A stretch of 41,605 bases of DNA from a bacterium (GCA_029551925.1 JAKPEO010000024.1:1-41605); one strand, 5' to 3'; shown: positions 27,112-35,334, counted from the first letter of the stretch. Notes: generated by a model not told the origin, from the sequence alone. Program-made: numbers and translations.

Positions 27112-28031
27112 AATTGGTCACCCATCATTAATTTTTCAGATAAATAATTCAGCGGCAGATTTATTAACGCTTTTAGATCATTCAAAATTTTATAAAATAT
27201 CAACTCGCTTTTTGATAATAATATTATTTCTTCTTTCTTTTTTGCGGCGCTATCTTCTTCTTTTGACAAACTATTTTTTTTAAGTATTCTTTTCAATAAA
27301 TCTTTCAATCCTAATCGCCAAAGCCCTTCAATTGACAAAATATTGAAATTAGCGGTAAATTTCGCAATCACTTCAAACCCGACATTTTCCAATATATTAG
27401 TCAATACCCTATCATTAAAATGATAATTATGAAATTTATTAAATCCGACCCAATGACTGCCAATTAATTTTCTATAAAAACTACTATAATTCGGCGCTTC
27501 GATAATTATCCCAGCGCCGCTATCTAATAAATTACAAATTTTTTTTAATGTATCTATCGGATTAATCGTATGCTCTAATACATCAGTCATTATCAATACA
27601 TCGCAATTTATTTTTTCAGAGTATTTTTCAATATTGCTCTGTATTAGTTTTATATCAAACAATTTTTCTGCGAGCATCACGCCAGCACGCGAGATTTCAA
27701 GTCCGGATACTTCAAATCCGCAGTTTTTTAATTCATTAAGCGCGATCCCAGCAGCTGCGCCTACATCAAATATTTTTCTGCTATTTGGAAAATATTTTTT
27801 TAAATAGCGCGCTAATCTGCGTCCTTTACAAATATCATCAAATACCGCGCTTTTCTTATAATTGCTGAAATAATAATAATTTTCATTATATGTATTATCA
27901 TTAATATTCAAAGGCGATAGCGCAGCCAAGCCGCAGGCAGGACATTCAAAAATATCTGAATTTAATGATTGTAATTTATATTTTAAAAAAATTTCGGTTT
28001 TACATAATACGCATTTTTTATCTTTTGACAT
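27087..28031 (-). CDS. SAM-dependent methyltransferase with N-terminal zinc ribbon
   Basis: The 314-residue protein starts with a zinc-ribbon pair, CVLCKTE and CPACGLAAL. A class I methyltransferase domain follows, with motif I IFDVGAAAGIALNEL, the acidic end of strand 2 in VSGLEISRAG, and CDVLIMTDVLEHTINPIDTL. Proteins of this plan commonly methylate sugars or small molecules in surface-glycan gene sets. Overlaps of 14 bases with the amidase gene and 25 with the GT4 gene tie it to a cell-envelope operon. The last 80 residues are helical and unrecognised. Confidence 0.88.
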   Translation of the reverse strand: MSKDKKCVLCKTEIFLKYKLQSLNSDIFECPACGLAALSPLNINDNTYNENYYYFSNYKKSAVFDDICKGRRLARYLKKYFPNSRKIFDVGAAAGIALNELKNCGFEVSGLEISRAGVMLAEKLFDIKLIQSNIEKYSEKINCDVLIMTDVLEHTINPIDTLKKICNLLDSGAGIIIEAPNYSSFYRKLIGSHWVGFNKFHNYHFNDRVLTNILENVGFEVIAKFTANFNILSIEGLWRLGLKDLLKRILKKNSLSKEEDSAAKKKEEIILLSKSELIFYKILNDLKALINLPLNYLSEKLMMGDQLWIIARKK

Positions 28032-28896
28032 TTATTTTTTGCAAAACATTATTATTCTCATTTTTTTCATTATAACTATATTCTATTTTTTGTAAAGTGT
28101 TTGTATAAAATAACTCTATTCCTTTTGCTAAATTTATCGCATAATTTTTTAGATATTCATCGTCTTGCATTAATCGTCTGTCATTAGCATTTGACAGATA
28201 CCCGATTTCTATTAATATCGCAGGTGCTAATAATGTTTTTAATACCATAAACGGCGCGCGTCTGATATACTTCACTCTGCCTTCCGGCAAATTCGCCATC
28301 GCTTTTTCAATATTCAATGCTAATTGAATACTGCGATTAATTATTGCGCGCTTATTCAAATCCTTAAATAAAAAATCTAATGTCTGGTCTTCGTCATTTG
28401 CCAATTCTTCATTTTCATCTTCCGGATATACGAAGTTTTCACGATTTACAAGCAATTCTATTCCGACATTATCAGCGGCGTCTTCTGTCACAAAAAATAT
28501 CTCTGTGCCTGATGCAGCAGGATTCGTCGGAGAAATATTTGTATGCAGACTTATAAATACATCAGCATTATGTTTTTTCACTATCTTTCTACGCGCATTT
28601 AATGACAAATACACATCTTTATCGCGAGTGAGTATCGGCTCAATTTTATCTAGATATTCCGCTTTTTTTAGTTCTTCTTCCAAATATTTTGCAAGTTTTA
28701 AAACTACATCTTTCTCGCGAACGCCGTTCACTACCGCGCCCGGATCCTTGCCTCCATGCCCAGCATCTATTACAACCTTGATTTTTTTAGTTTCAAATGA
28801 TGATAATGACGAATGATTAACAGATTTAGCATTTAATAATATAACGGCATTCAGTAAAATCCAAAATGCCATAAAAATAATTTTTATCAAACGCAT
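28018..28896 (-). CDS. N-acetylmuramoyl-L-alanine amidase (Amidase_3)
   Basis: The 292-residue exported enzyme cuts the bond between N-acetylmuramic acid and L-Ala in peptidoglycan. A signal-anchor helix lies at residues 3-22. The zinc ligands are His47 (VVIDAGHGGKDPGA), Glu61 (GVREKDVVLKLA) and His118 (VFISLHTN), and the catalytic Glu is Glu230 (PAILIEIGYLSN). An insert at residues 140-195 is acidic and sits where regulatory helices block the site in the division amidases AmiB and AmiC, so control by an activator is possible (inference). It starts 2 bases after the PHP gene stop and overlaps the methyltransferase gene. Confidence 0.94.
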   Translation of the reverse strand: MRLIKIIFMAFWILLNAVILLNAKSVNHSSLSSFETKKIKVVIDAGHGGKDPGAVVNGVREKDVVLKLAKYLEEELKKAEYLDKIEPILTRDKDVYLSLNARRKIVKKHNADVFISLHTNISPTNPAASGTEIFFVTEDAADNVGIELLVNRENFVYPEDENEELANDEDQTLDFLFKDLNKRAIINRSIQLALNIEKAMANLPEGRVKYIRRAPFMVLKTLLAPAILIEIGYLSNANDRRLMQDDEYLKNYAINLAKGIELFYTNTLQKIEYSYNEKNENNNVLQKINVKR

Positions 28897-28898
28897 TT

Positions 28899-29660
28899 TT
28901 ACACCAATATTTCTTTTGGTCTTTTATATGGATGTACTTTGTCTAAAAATTCTTTTAATTTTTGTTCATCAGCAGTTAAAATTAAATCTTGCGGAAATCC
29001 AATATTTTCTAATATTTCACGAGCATAGCCAAAACAACCAACTTGCATCTGATTATGAGCATCGCTCGATACTATCACGCGCACATTGTATTTTACGCAT
29101 AAATCCATTACTTTTAAACAATTGTCTTTACTACCGCGCCGCGCAGCTCGTTCATCTGGCAAAAACGAACGATTATTGATTTCTATTAAAACATTATAGT
29201 CATTCAAACATTTTATTACTTCTACATAATTTACTTTAAATGCTGGATTGCCTATATGCGCTACTGCATCTATCGCCGGATGCTTCTTTATCGCTTTTAT
29301 CAATGTCTTTGTGTTGCCTTCTTCTGATGACGGGATATATTGCGTATAATGATGAAATCCTATTAACGCAAAATCTAATGACTCCGCTACTCTATCAGTT
29401 AAATCTATTGCGCCGTCATTATCAATTATATTTAATTCGCAACCGAAGATTATAGTAGTATTGCCTATTTTAGCAGGACAAAGATTCGAACATTTGAAAT
29501 ATATCTCTGATGGCGCACCTGTTAACGCTGGTCCGTGGTCCATAATTCCTAAATATTTCAAACCTTTGGCATCAGCTATTCTGCCCATCTCTTCAACTGT
29601 GCCAAACGCGTGACCGCTTGCTACTGAATGAGTATGTAAATCCGCTATTAGATTTATCAT
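28899..29660 (-). CDS. PHP domain metal-dependent hydrolase (YcdX-type phosphatase)
   Basis: The 253-residue cytoplasmic protein has the PHP metal-site motifs: DLHTHSVASGHAFGT near the N-terminus, GIMDHGPAL, FGCELNIID, FALIGFHHYTQY, AVAHIGNPAF and VIVSSDAHNQ. The order and length match the YcdX family of phosphatases. The substrate is unknown. It heads the run with amidase, methyltransferase and GT4. No strong ribosome site is visible. Confidence 0.92.
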   Translation of the reverse strand: MINLIADLHTHSVASGHAFGTVEEMGRIADAKGLKYLGIMDHGPALTGAPSEIYFKCSNLCPAKIGNTTIIFGCELNIIDNDGAIDLTDRVAESLDFALIGFHHYTQYIPSSEEGNTKTLIKAIKKHPAIDAVAHIGNPAFKVNYVEVIKCLNDYNVLIEINNRSFLPDERAARRGSKDNCLKVMDLCVKYNVRVIVSSDAHNQMQVGCFGYAREILENIGFPQDLILTADEQKLKEFLDKVHPYKRPKEILV

Positions 29661-29817
29661 AATTATTTTTCTCTTTTTTTATTAATTTTTAATTCGTAAT
29701 TGTTTTTTTTAGATAAATAATAATTTTAGGGTTTTGACAATTTAATAGAATTTTTTAGCAGTTCTTTTTTAGATTGTTATTGTTAGATGATGATTACTGA
29801 TTAACCGAAAATTTTAG

Positions 29818-29852
29818 AAAAACAGTTTGCGGGAATACCGCAAACTGTTTTT
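29818..29852 (-). terminator. Rho-independent terminator after the porin-like gene (possibly bidirectional)
   Basis: AACAGTTTGCGG (29821-29832) pairs perfectly with CCGCAAACTGTT (29838-29849) around the loop GAATA, and A/T pairs extend the stem by three more. On the minus strand a short U tract follows, 33 bases past the stop of the barrel gene. The plus strand also has a T run after the stem. Confidence 0.9.
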
Positions 29853-29884
29853 TTAAAATCATTGATTAGAAGAAAAAAACTAAA

Positions 29885-31081
29885 TTAGAAGTTAACTCTT
29901 AATTCTGCGCCTAAAAATGTAGTTTTCTTACCTTTATCCGGGTCAAACATACTATAACCAGCTGCAACATAATAAGTCTTACCTAAATCATATTTACCGA
30001 AAATATCTAAGTTTTTGCCGTCGTAATCATCTGATTTGCCTGCCTCTACTTTATTTTTATTTAACATCGAATATTTTGTGCCTAACGCTAATTTTTCTGT
30101 CGGTTTAACTGATACGCCAAAACCTAAGATTTCTACATTTGAATACAAATCAGCGCCAATCTTTGCGCGTGCTGCGTCCATACCAAAATCAAAGTTGAAG
30201 TTGCCTTCTAAATTCTGGTTGCCTGCAACTGACGAAATTTTAAAATTTTTATTTTTATCATCAGTTACATTATCGCCAGACGCTACTAAATAATCAGCAA
30301 TAAACTTTAAATTTTTCAAATCTTTGATTTCATAGTTAGCATTCAAATAGTATAATGAACTCCGATATTTGGTTTTTGCTACTGCTCCAGAATCACCTGA
30401 TAATAATATCAATTCTGCAATATAAGATAAGCCGTCTATTGATGTAATAGCGCCTTCACCGCGTAAGCCAATATACTGCGCTAAATCTGAGTCATTTCTG
30501 TCAAATAATAAATATGCTTGAATATTGTTCTTTTCAATACCTTTATAATTTGCAACTGCGCCATAAACTTCCTGATCATCTTTATCGCCATCTGCTGCTG
30601 GAGTATCAGAATTAACTTTAAAATATAATGCGTCAAAAGTCCAATCTTTAACGCTTGCGCAAGTTAAACGCATACCATCTAAACCGTTAGCGTTATCCCA
30701 AATTACAAAATTATTTTTGTTTAACTGATACGGCTGACGACCTACTGTCAATGTTAAATCTTTATCAAATAATTTTGATAATTTAACATAACCATAAACT
30801 AAAGTTGCTGTTGGTGATTCAGGTGTAGCATTATTTTTACCCCATTCTTTTTCAAATTCCATTGTAACATTAGCAAATACATTTTCTGCTACATTACCTT
30901 CTACGCCTAACCATATACGCTGTCTGTAATAACGATCTAAAGTAGTATCAGCGCCATCTTTTTCAGTATAATACCCGCGCAATCTGTAATGCCCTGTGAA
31001 TTTCAAATCTTTGAAATCAAGAGCGGCATAAGCTGGCAGACTTAATAAAACCACTAAAACTAAACATAAAAACTTTCTCAT
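29885..31081 (-). CDS. Porin-like outer-membrane beta-barrel protein
   Basis: The 398-residue barrel has signal peptide MRKFLCLVLVVLLSLPAYA. Its mature part is made of short alternating strands: FTGHYRLRGYYTE, RIWLGVEGNVAENVFANVTM, VTVGRQPYQLN-like segments, and a last strand ending in Phe (GAELRVNF). The layout and the GRQPYQLNKNNFVIWDNANG region resemble AlgE-type alginate-export porins, but the substrate cannot be told. The ribosome site AGGAGGT lies 10 bases before the ATG, among the strongest in the window. It is a single-gene unit with its own promoter and a strong terminator, suggesting high expression. The promoter spacer contains an A13 run. Confidence 0.88.
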   Translation of the reverse strand: MRKFLCLVLVVLLSLPAYAALDFKDLKFTGHYRLRGYYTEKDGADTTLDRYYRQRIWLGVEGNVAENVFANVTMEFEKEWGKNNATPESPTATLVYGYVKLSKLFDKDLTLTVGRQPYQLNKNNFVIWDNANGLDGMRLTCASVKDWTFDALYFKVNSDTPAADGDKDDQEVYGAVANYKGIEKNNIQAYLLFDRNDSDLAQYIGLRGEGAITSIDGLSYIAELILLSGDSGAVAKTKYRSSLYYLNANYEIKDLKNLKFIADYLVASGDNVTDDKNKNFKISSVAGNQNLEGNFNFDFGMDAARAKIGADLYSNVEILGFGVSVKPTEKLALGTKYSMLNKNKVEAGKSDDYDGKNLDIFGKYDLGKTYYVAAGYSMFDPDKGKKTTFLGAELRVNF

Positions 31082-31125
31082 AAAAAACCATACCTCCTAA
31101 AAATTTTTTCAAAATTTAAAATGCA

Positions 31126-31154
31126 ATACTAAATCGAAAAAAAAAAAAAGTCAA
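31126..31154 (-). promoter_or_regulatory. Porin promoter with A13/T13 homopolymer filling most of the -35/-10 spacer
   Basis: On the minus strand TTGACT (31149-31154) and TAGTAT (31126-31131) are 17 bases apart, the best spacing. A homopolymer of 13 (31137-31149) takes up most of the spacer and the last base of the -35. A length change would alter spacing directly. Confidence 0.6.
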
Positions 31155-31393
31155 CTATTTTTTTACTTTTTTTCAAAACATAAAAAAAATACTAATTTTC
31201 TAAACCTTCATAATTCACCACCGACCTTTTGTTAAAAATACCGCATTTTCCGCGGCAAAATCTTATAAAAACCAAAAAGCCAATCAAAAAAATCTCGCAA
31301 AAAATCAATCTACCTCATCTAATCAATCTAAAAAAAAACTACTAAAAAATTCTATTAAATTGTCAAATATCAAAAAATTTAATATTCAGACTT

Positions 31394-31425
31394 CATCGGG
31401 GACTCATGGGGACTCATCGGGGACA
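31394..31425 (+). repeat. Three short tandem units, CAT(C)GGGGAC(T/A)
   Basis: Three units of 11, 10 and 11 bases follow one another: CATCGGGGACT, CATGGGGACT and CATCGGGGACA. The last runs into the 28-base inverted repeat. They are G-rich in an AT-rich setting. Confidence 0.8.
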
Positions 31426-31445
31426 GGCGTCACCTCTTCACCTCT
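31418..31445 (+). repeat. 28-base inverted repeat, left copy
   Basis: This begins CGGGGACAGGCGTC and ends CACCTCT. Its exact reverse complement is found at 35294-35321, with the CGGGG ends on the outside of both copies, like terminal inverted repeats. No target-site duplication is visible. Confidence 0.85.
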
Positions 31446-31693
31446 CTTTAAGTCACCACAATTCGTTTATTGAAATTTTGGGAATTATAGTCACCCGCTA
31501 CAATTTTTCAAAATTAACTTCAACATTCAGATTAACAGATTAAAAATTATTTCCAAAAAAATCCTATCCTGCCAACACCAGTATTTTAAATTTTCGGAAA
31601 AACTGTTCTGAATATCAAATTTTATTAATTACTAGTTTCGCCAAAGCGGAACATCTCAACCTTATTTTCTCTTTTTTCCTATTTTTCCTAAAT

Positions 31694-32575
31694 TTAACTC
31701 TTTTTTTGAAATTTGTCAAGTTTTAATTTATTGTTTTTTATCATCTCTTTATTTTTCAAATCATTATCCTTGATGGTTTTTTTTATTTTTTCAGTTTTAA
31801 TAAAATTATAATGACGAATAATTATCATTTTTCCCAAAGATAGACCAAGCAAAGTATCAAAACCAGAACTTGCGCCGTATAATTTCAAAATTCCAGACAC
31901 CAAATTTTTATTATTCACATTTAATATTATATAATTGAATAATTCATTATATTTATTTTCAATAGCATAATTCAACATATTTTGCGAAAATATTGTAGTT
32001 TTTTTCAAAACTTTTACTAATTTTTCCAAATTTATTATATTGCAATTTTTATAAGCACTATTTTTTTGGATATAAATCAAGCCGTTCAAAATATCATCGC
32101 CTGACGGTGTCAATCCAAATCCGCGGCCTATCAAAAAATCAATTAGATTATTTTTATAATATTTATCGAGCAATAATTCTATTAAATCATCATAATTCTC
32201 AGTTGCAAATATCTCAAAACAATTTTTTTTATATTCCACAAATAAATCAGCAGTAATATCATATATTTTTTTTAAATCACTATAATCTATTTTAGTATTA
32301 TTATTTTCATTAAAATTTTCTAAAGTTATTTCAACATTAGAAATTTTCAGTTTATTATCTTTTAATATATAGTTATCATTTAATTGAACTGTATTTTTTA
32401 GTTTTTCAAATTTTCTTATATCTAATATAATAGAATACGGCAGAAGAATAGTTTTATTTTTTAAAATCGCAATAAGCCTATCATCATCATACAATAGATT
32501 TATAGCATTATCAAAAATAGAGTGGATTTTACCCACTGCCACAATATTTTTTAATTCATTAGCGCAGCGAATCAT
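31694..32575 (-). CDS. DUF2877 family protein (AllH-like)
   Basis: The 293-residue protein carries the DUF2877 signatures LIGRGFGLTPSGDDILNGLI (about residues 148-167) and YGASSGFDTLLGLSLGK near the end. In E. coli the DUF2877 protein AllH is part of the oxamate carbamoyltransferase complex of allantoin use (AllFGH). No partner for that route is in this window, so the function here is open. The start overlaps the stop of the small membrane protein gene by 4 bases (ATGA). The Lys-rich C-terminal 35 residues look like a low-complexity tail. Confidence 0.8.
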   Translation of the reverse strand: MIRCANELKNIVAVGKIHSIFDNAINLLYDDDRLIAILKNKTILLPYSIILDIRKFEKLKNTVQLNDNYILKDNKLKISNVEITLENFNENNNTKIDYSDLKKIYDITADLFVEYKKNCFEIFATENYDDLIELLLDKYYKNNLIDFLIGRGFGLTPSGDDILNGLIYIQKNSAYKNCNIINLEKLVKVLKKTTIFSQNMLNYAIENKYNELFNYIILNVNNKNLVSGILKLYGASSGFDTLLGLSLGKMIIIRHYNFIKTEKIKKTIKDNDLKNKEMIKNNKLKLDKFQKKS

Positions 32576-32970
32576 AAATAATACCTAATTTGTGGTTTAA
32601 CACTGTATTTAAACACAAGCAGCAGTATTATTACAGCAGCAGCAGTGATGTATTCTTTTGGATTAGATGTTTCTATAAAAGATAGAATTATTATTAAAGA
32701 TATAATAAAATACAATATGCTGAATATTTTTATTTGTTTTTTATTTTTATCAGACAAAATATCTATAATATTTTTTACAATTGTAATTATATAATCAAAC
32801 AAGAACAAAAAAACAGCCACTAAAAATATTTTATAATGCGGAAAATCCAAAAAATTTTCATTTACATAATCATCGGAATTAATAAAACTCAAAGTTGTAA
32901 TTAATATACCACATCTAAACACGACAAAAAGGAGTATAAATAAAAATTTATTATCTAATTTTTTTAACAT
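32572..32970 (-). CDS. Small four-helix membrane protein, unknown function
   Basis: The 132-residue protein is made of about four membrane helices (residues 7-28, 46-66, 82-99 and 106-124) with short Lys-rich loops. No family is recognised. AAAGG lies about 10 bases ahead of the ATG, supporting expression. It is coupled by a 4-base overlap to the DUF2877 gene and lies 82 bases after a 38-aa peptide gene on the same strand, so the three may form one operon from the promoter at 33203-33231. Confidence 0.65.
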   Translation of the reverse strand: MLKKLDNKFLFILLFVVFRCGILITTLSFINSDDYVNENFLDFPHYKIFLVAVFLFLFDYIITIVKNIIDILSDKNKKQIKIFSILYFIISLIIILSFIETSNPKEYITAAAVIILLLVFKYSVKPQIRYYL

Positions 32971-33052
32971 ATAAATCGAACCTTTTTAAAGTTTGATAAT
33001 TTCTCTCCTAATTAGTGTTAATAATTCCGTATTGTTTTATTTGTTTATAAAT

Positions 33053-33169
33053 TCAGCCGAGTACAGTTCGAACAAACACAAAAATAGCGAAAGAAAAAAT
33101 AATTTTAGAAATAATATTAGACGATTCGAGCATCGCCGCAATCACTTCTTTCACTTTTTTATACTTCAT
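33053..33169 (-). CDS. Small membrane peptide, 38 aa, with near-consensus promoter and ribosome site
   Basis: The frame is open up to 33271, but the start I choose is the ATG at 33169. A perfect AAGGAGG lies 11 bases upstream (33181-33190), and the promoter beyond it excludes the longer start. The peptide has a basic head (MKYKKVKEV), an amphipathic middle, a hydrophobic stretch (IISKIIFSFAIFVFV) and the end RTVLG. It is not recognised. It may be a small membrane peptide, or a leader whose translation affects the membrane-protein gene 82 bases downstream. Confidence 0.5.
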   Translation of the reverse strand: MKYKKVKEVIAAMLESSNIISKIIFSFAIFVFVRTVLG

Positions 33170-33202
33170 TTTTCTTTTTTCCTCCTTTTCCATTTTTTCC
33201 TT

Positions 33203-33231
33203 AATATAATGTTTTTTTTGGTGTTTGTCAA
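33203..33231 (-). promoter_or_regulatory. Near-consensus sigma70 promoter
   Basis: On the minus strand TTGACA (33226-33231), a 17-base spacer and TATATT (33203-33208) form one of the two best promoters in the window. Transcription would begin near 33196, just ahead of AAGGAGG and the ATG at 33169. Confidence 0.8.
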
Positions 33232-33523
33232 GAAAAAACCGGAACAAACAGTTTATCTTTTTTTTTATCATAAGATTAGTTTTTTATTGGATGCTTTATA
33301 CTACAATTTGTCCTAATATTTTCTTAATTTACTTGAAAATAAAATAATAAAATTCCAAAACATTAATATTACAAAATTAAGATTTAGTATTAATTTTTTC
33401 AAAAGCAAATCCGCAAAAAAATATCTCAAAAAAAATCTTGATTTTTATTATTTTTTTAGTAATATTTTTTTAACTAAATATATTTTGATGATTTTTGAAA
33501 AAATTCATTAAATAGACAATTTT
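33232..33523. other. Gene-free AT-rich spacer between divergent units
   Basis: This divergent gap separates the 38-aa peptide unit (minus) and the response regulator (plus). It is very AT-rich with long T runs. A TTGATT at about 33434 may be part of the regulator's promoter, but no convincing -10 follows. I see no gene or hairpin in it. Confidence 0.5.
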
Positions 33524-35002
33524 ATGGATAATAATCAAATTGATGATAAAAATTCGAAAGATACAATTTTAATTATTGAAGATGATGAAGCGATTATTGA
33601 AATTCTGAAAATATTTTTTAAAGAAAACAAGTTTGAAGTTTTTACTGCTTTTAATGGAAAACAAGGGTTAGATTTAATTTCACGCGGAGACATCTCATTA
33701 ATTTTATGCGATATAATGATGCCTGTAATGGACGGATACGAAACACTGCAAAATATCCGACTATTATACAATCAATTAGAAATGCCTATTATCATGATGA
33801 CGGCAAAATCAAAAGAGGAAGATATTGTCAAGGCATTTGAATTAGGCGCAAATGATTATATAACTAAACCATTTAATTTTAGAGTTTTATATTCTCGCGT
33901 AAAAACGCATTTAACATTAAAAAATATAAACGACAAATTTATAAAGCAAAATGAACAATTAAAAAATCTAACTACCAGACTTGAAAAAGTATTAGATAAT
34001 GCCATAAATTTTGTTGGCTTTACTCAATCATTAAATTATTTAAATAAAAAAAAATTATTTGATAATATCAAAAAATATTTACCTGTTATGTTTAACGCTG
34101 AATATTTTTCATTGTTCATTTACAATAAAAAGCAAAATCAATTAGAATTAGCAGTACATAATCATAAAGAATGGGAAACAAAAGAAGAGGAATTTATAGT
34201 AAAGGAAGAAAAAGGCGGTTTAATGTGGGATACAGTAAAAGCAAAAAAAATGATGCGTATCGCAAATTTTTCACAAAGCAAATATTCAAAAAAAAAATCT
34301 GAAAATGAAAGCAAAAAAAAATACTCTGAAAATACTGTCTGTATGCCATTAATAATTGACGATGATATTATCGGAATATTAAATCTCAATAATTTTCAAG
34401 ATGAAAATATGACGAGCGAACATTTTGCTAATATTAGAATGGTGACAAATCATTTAGCAATGGCATTAAACAATTTATTATTACATAACCGCATAGAAGA
34501 ACAGGCGATAAAAGACGAATTAACCGGGCTTTTTAATCGCAGATATTTGTTCACAATATTAAACAATTGCATAGAAGAAGCGAAAAGATACGAAAATCCA
34601 CTTTCTATATTAATGTTTGACATTGATTTTTTTAAAAAGATAAACGACACTTACGGGCACGATAATGGCGATATTACATTAAAAAACACAGCGCAAACTA
34701 TAAAACAAATTTTGCGAAAATCCGATATTTTATGTAGATTCGGTGGTGAAGAATTCATTGCAATATTAACGCACACAACAGCAAGCAACGCTATTGCCAT
34801 TGCTGAACGCATAAGAGCAGAAATATCAAAAAATCAAATAATATTAACAAACAATTCAGAAATAACTATCACATTAAGCATAGGTATAAGTTCATTTACA
34901 AAAACAGACAACAGCGAATCTATAATAAAACGCGCAGATGATGCATTATACGAAGCCAAAAAAACAGGGAGAAACCGCTGCGTATTTTTCGACGCATTAT
35001 AA
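33524..35002 (+). CDS. Response regulator diguanylate cyclase (REC-GAF-GGDEF)
   Basis: This 492-residue cytoplasmic protein makes c-di-GMP on command of a histidine kinase. The REC domain (residues 14-130) has Asp19-Asp21, phospho-acceptor Asp63 (LCDIMMP), Thr93 and Lys115 (DYITKPFN). A GAF-like domain (about 165-325) follows; then the GGDEF domain with DFFKKINDTYGHDNGD, active site CRFGGEEFIAIL (near residue 408) and an inhibitory RKSD site five residues ahead. All key residues are present, so activity is expected. No partner kinase is in the window. No Shine-Dalgarno is visible ahead of the ATG. It lies inside the segment bounded by the 28-base inverted repeat. Confidence 0.94.
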   Translation: MDNNQIDDKNSKDTILIIEDDEAIIEILKIFFKENKFEVFTAFNGKQGLDLISRGDISLILCDIMMPVMDGYETLQNIRLLYNQLEMPIIMMTAKSKEEDIVKAFELGANDYITKPFNFRVLYSRVKTHLTLKNINDKFIKQNEQLKNLTTRLEKVLDNAINFVGFTQSLNYLNKKKLFDNIKKYLPVMFNAEYFSLFIYNKKQNQLELAVHNHKEWETKEEEFIVKEEKGGLMWDTVKAKKMMRIANFSQSKYSKKKSENESKKKYSENTVCMPLIIDDDIIGILNLNNFQDENMTSEHFANIRMVTNHLAMALNNLLLHNRIEEQAIKDELTGLFNRRYLFTILNNCIEEAKRYENPLSILMFDIDFFKKINDTYGHDNGDITLKNTAQTIKQILRKSDILCRFGGEEFIAILTHTTASNAIAIAERIRAEISKNQIILTNNSEITITLSIGISSFTKTDNSESIIKRADDALYEAKKTGRNRCVFFDAL

Positions 35003-35066
35003 TTTTTAAATAACTTAAATTGTCAGTTTTAAAATAAAGTAAAAAAATTATTAATATCAAACGAAC

Positions 35067-35196
35067 TAATAAATAGATGTGATTTTTATATCAAATTTTA
35101 TGTCAGTCCTCTTGTCTGACAAATATTGTAAGTCGGGCATATCGGGTAACAAAGATATCATCACAACTGCGAAGCAGTTAAAAAATAATAGCCATA
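35067..35196. repeat. Diverged dispersed repeat, copy A
   Basis: The stretch AATAAATAGATGTGATTTTT, then ATATCAAATT, later TTGTCTGACAAATAT and AACTGCGAAGCAGTT, is matched in the same order by a more decayed copy at 35560-35660. It holds two hairpins: TGTCAG/CTGACA (35101-35121) and AACTGC-GAA-GCAGTT (35165-35179). It lies on the 3' side of the tRNA gene. The rest of 35003-35334 has a GGGGTGAATGGGGTGAAT doublet and the right inverted-repeat copy, and no gene. Confidence 0.6.
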
Positions 35197-35293
35197 GATA
35201 TAAGATATAAACCTGCGAAATAAAGATAAAAATCAATCTTCACAGGGGTGAATGGGGTGAATAATAATTTATTTTAACACAAAGCTGGAGAAA

Positions 35294-35321
35294 AGAGGTG
35301 AAGAGGTGACGCCTGTCCCCG
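35294..35321 (-). repeat. 28-base inverted repeat, right copy
   Basis: This is the exact reverse complement of 31418-31445, ending GCCTGTCCCCG. It ends 13 bases from the 3' end of the tRNA-Ser gene. Confidence 0.85.
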
Positions 35322-35334
35322 TTTGAACAACAAA

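Larger units (their letters stand above)
31155..31693. other. Gene-free stretch upstream of the porin promoter
   Basis: Over 500 bases without a credible gene on either strand. It holds a GC-richer block (about 31391-31470) in AT-rich surroundings, with a short tandem repeat and the left copy of a 28-base inverted repeat (listed separately). Otherwise I see nothing in it. Confidence 0.6.

Noticed and set aside
31230-31262. CCGC/GCGG hairpin before an A-rich stretch
   Set aside because: The stem is only 4 bases and no transcript is expected to end there.
31394-31425. Possible CRISPR-like array
   Set aside because: Units are only 10-11 bases, directly adjacent without spacers, and there are no cas genes in the window.
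33170-33271. N-terminal extension of the 38-aa peptide frame up to 33271
   Set aside because: The promoter and ribosome site lie inside the extension, so the longer start would be upstream of transcription.
32993-33316. 107-codon plus-strand frame rich in His and Phe
   Set aside because: It lies antisense to the promoter and the 38-aa peptide gene and has low-complexity HFF composition; the minus-strand signals are far stronger.
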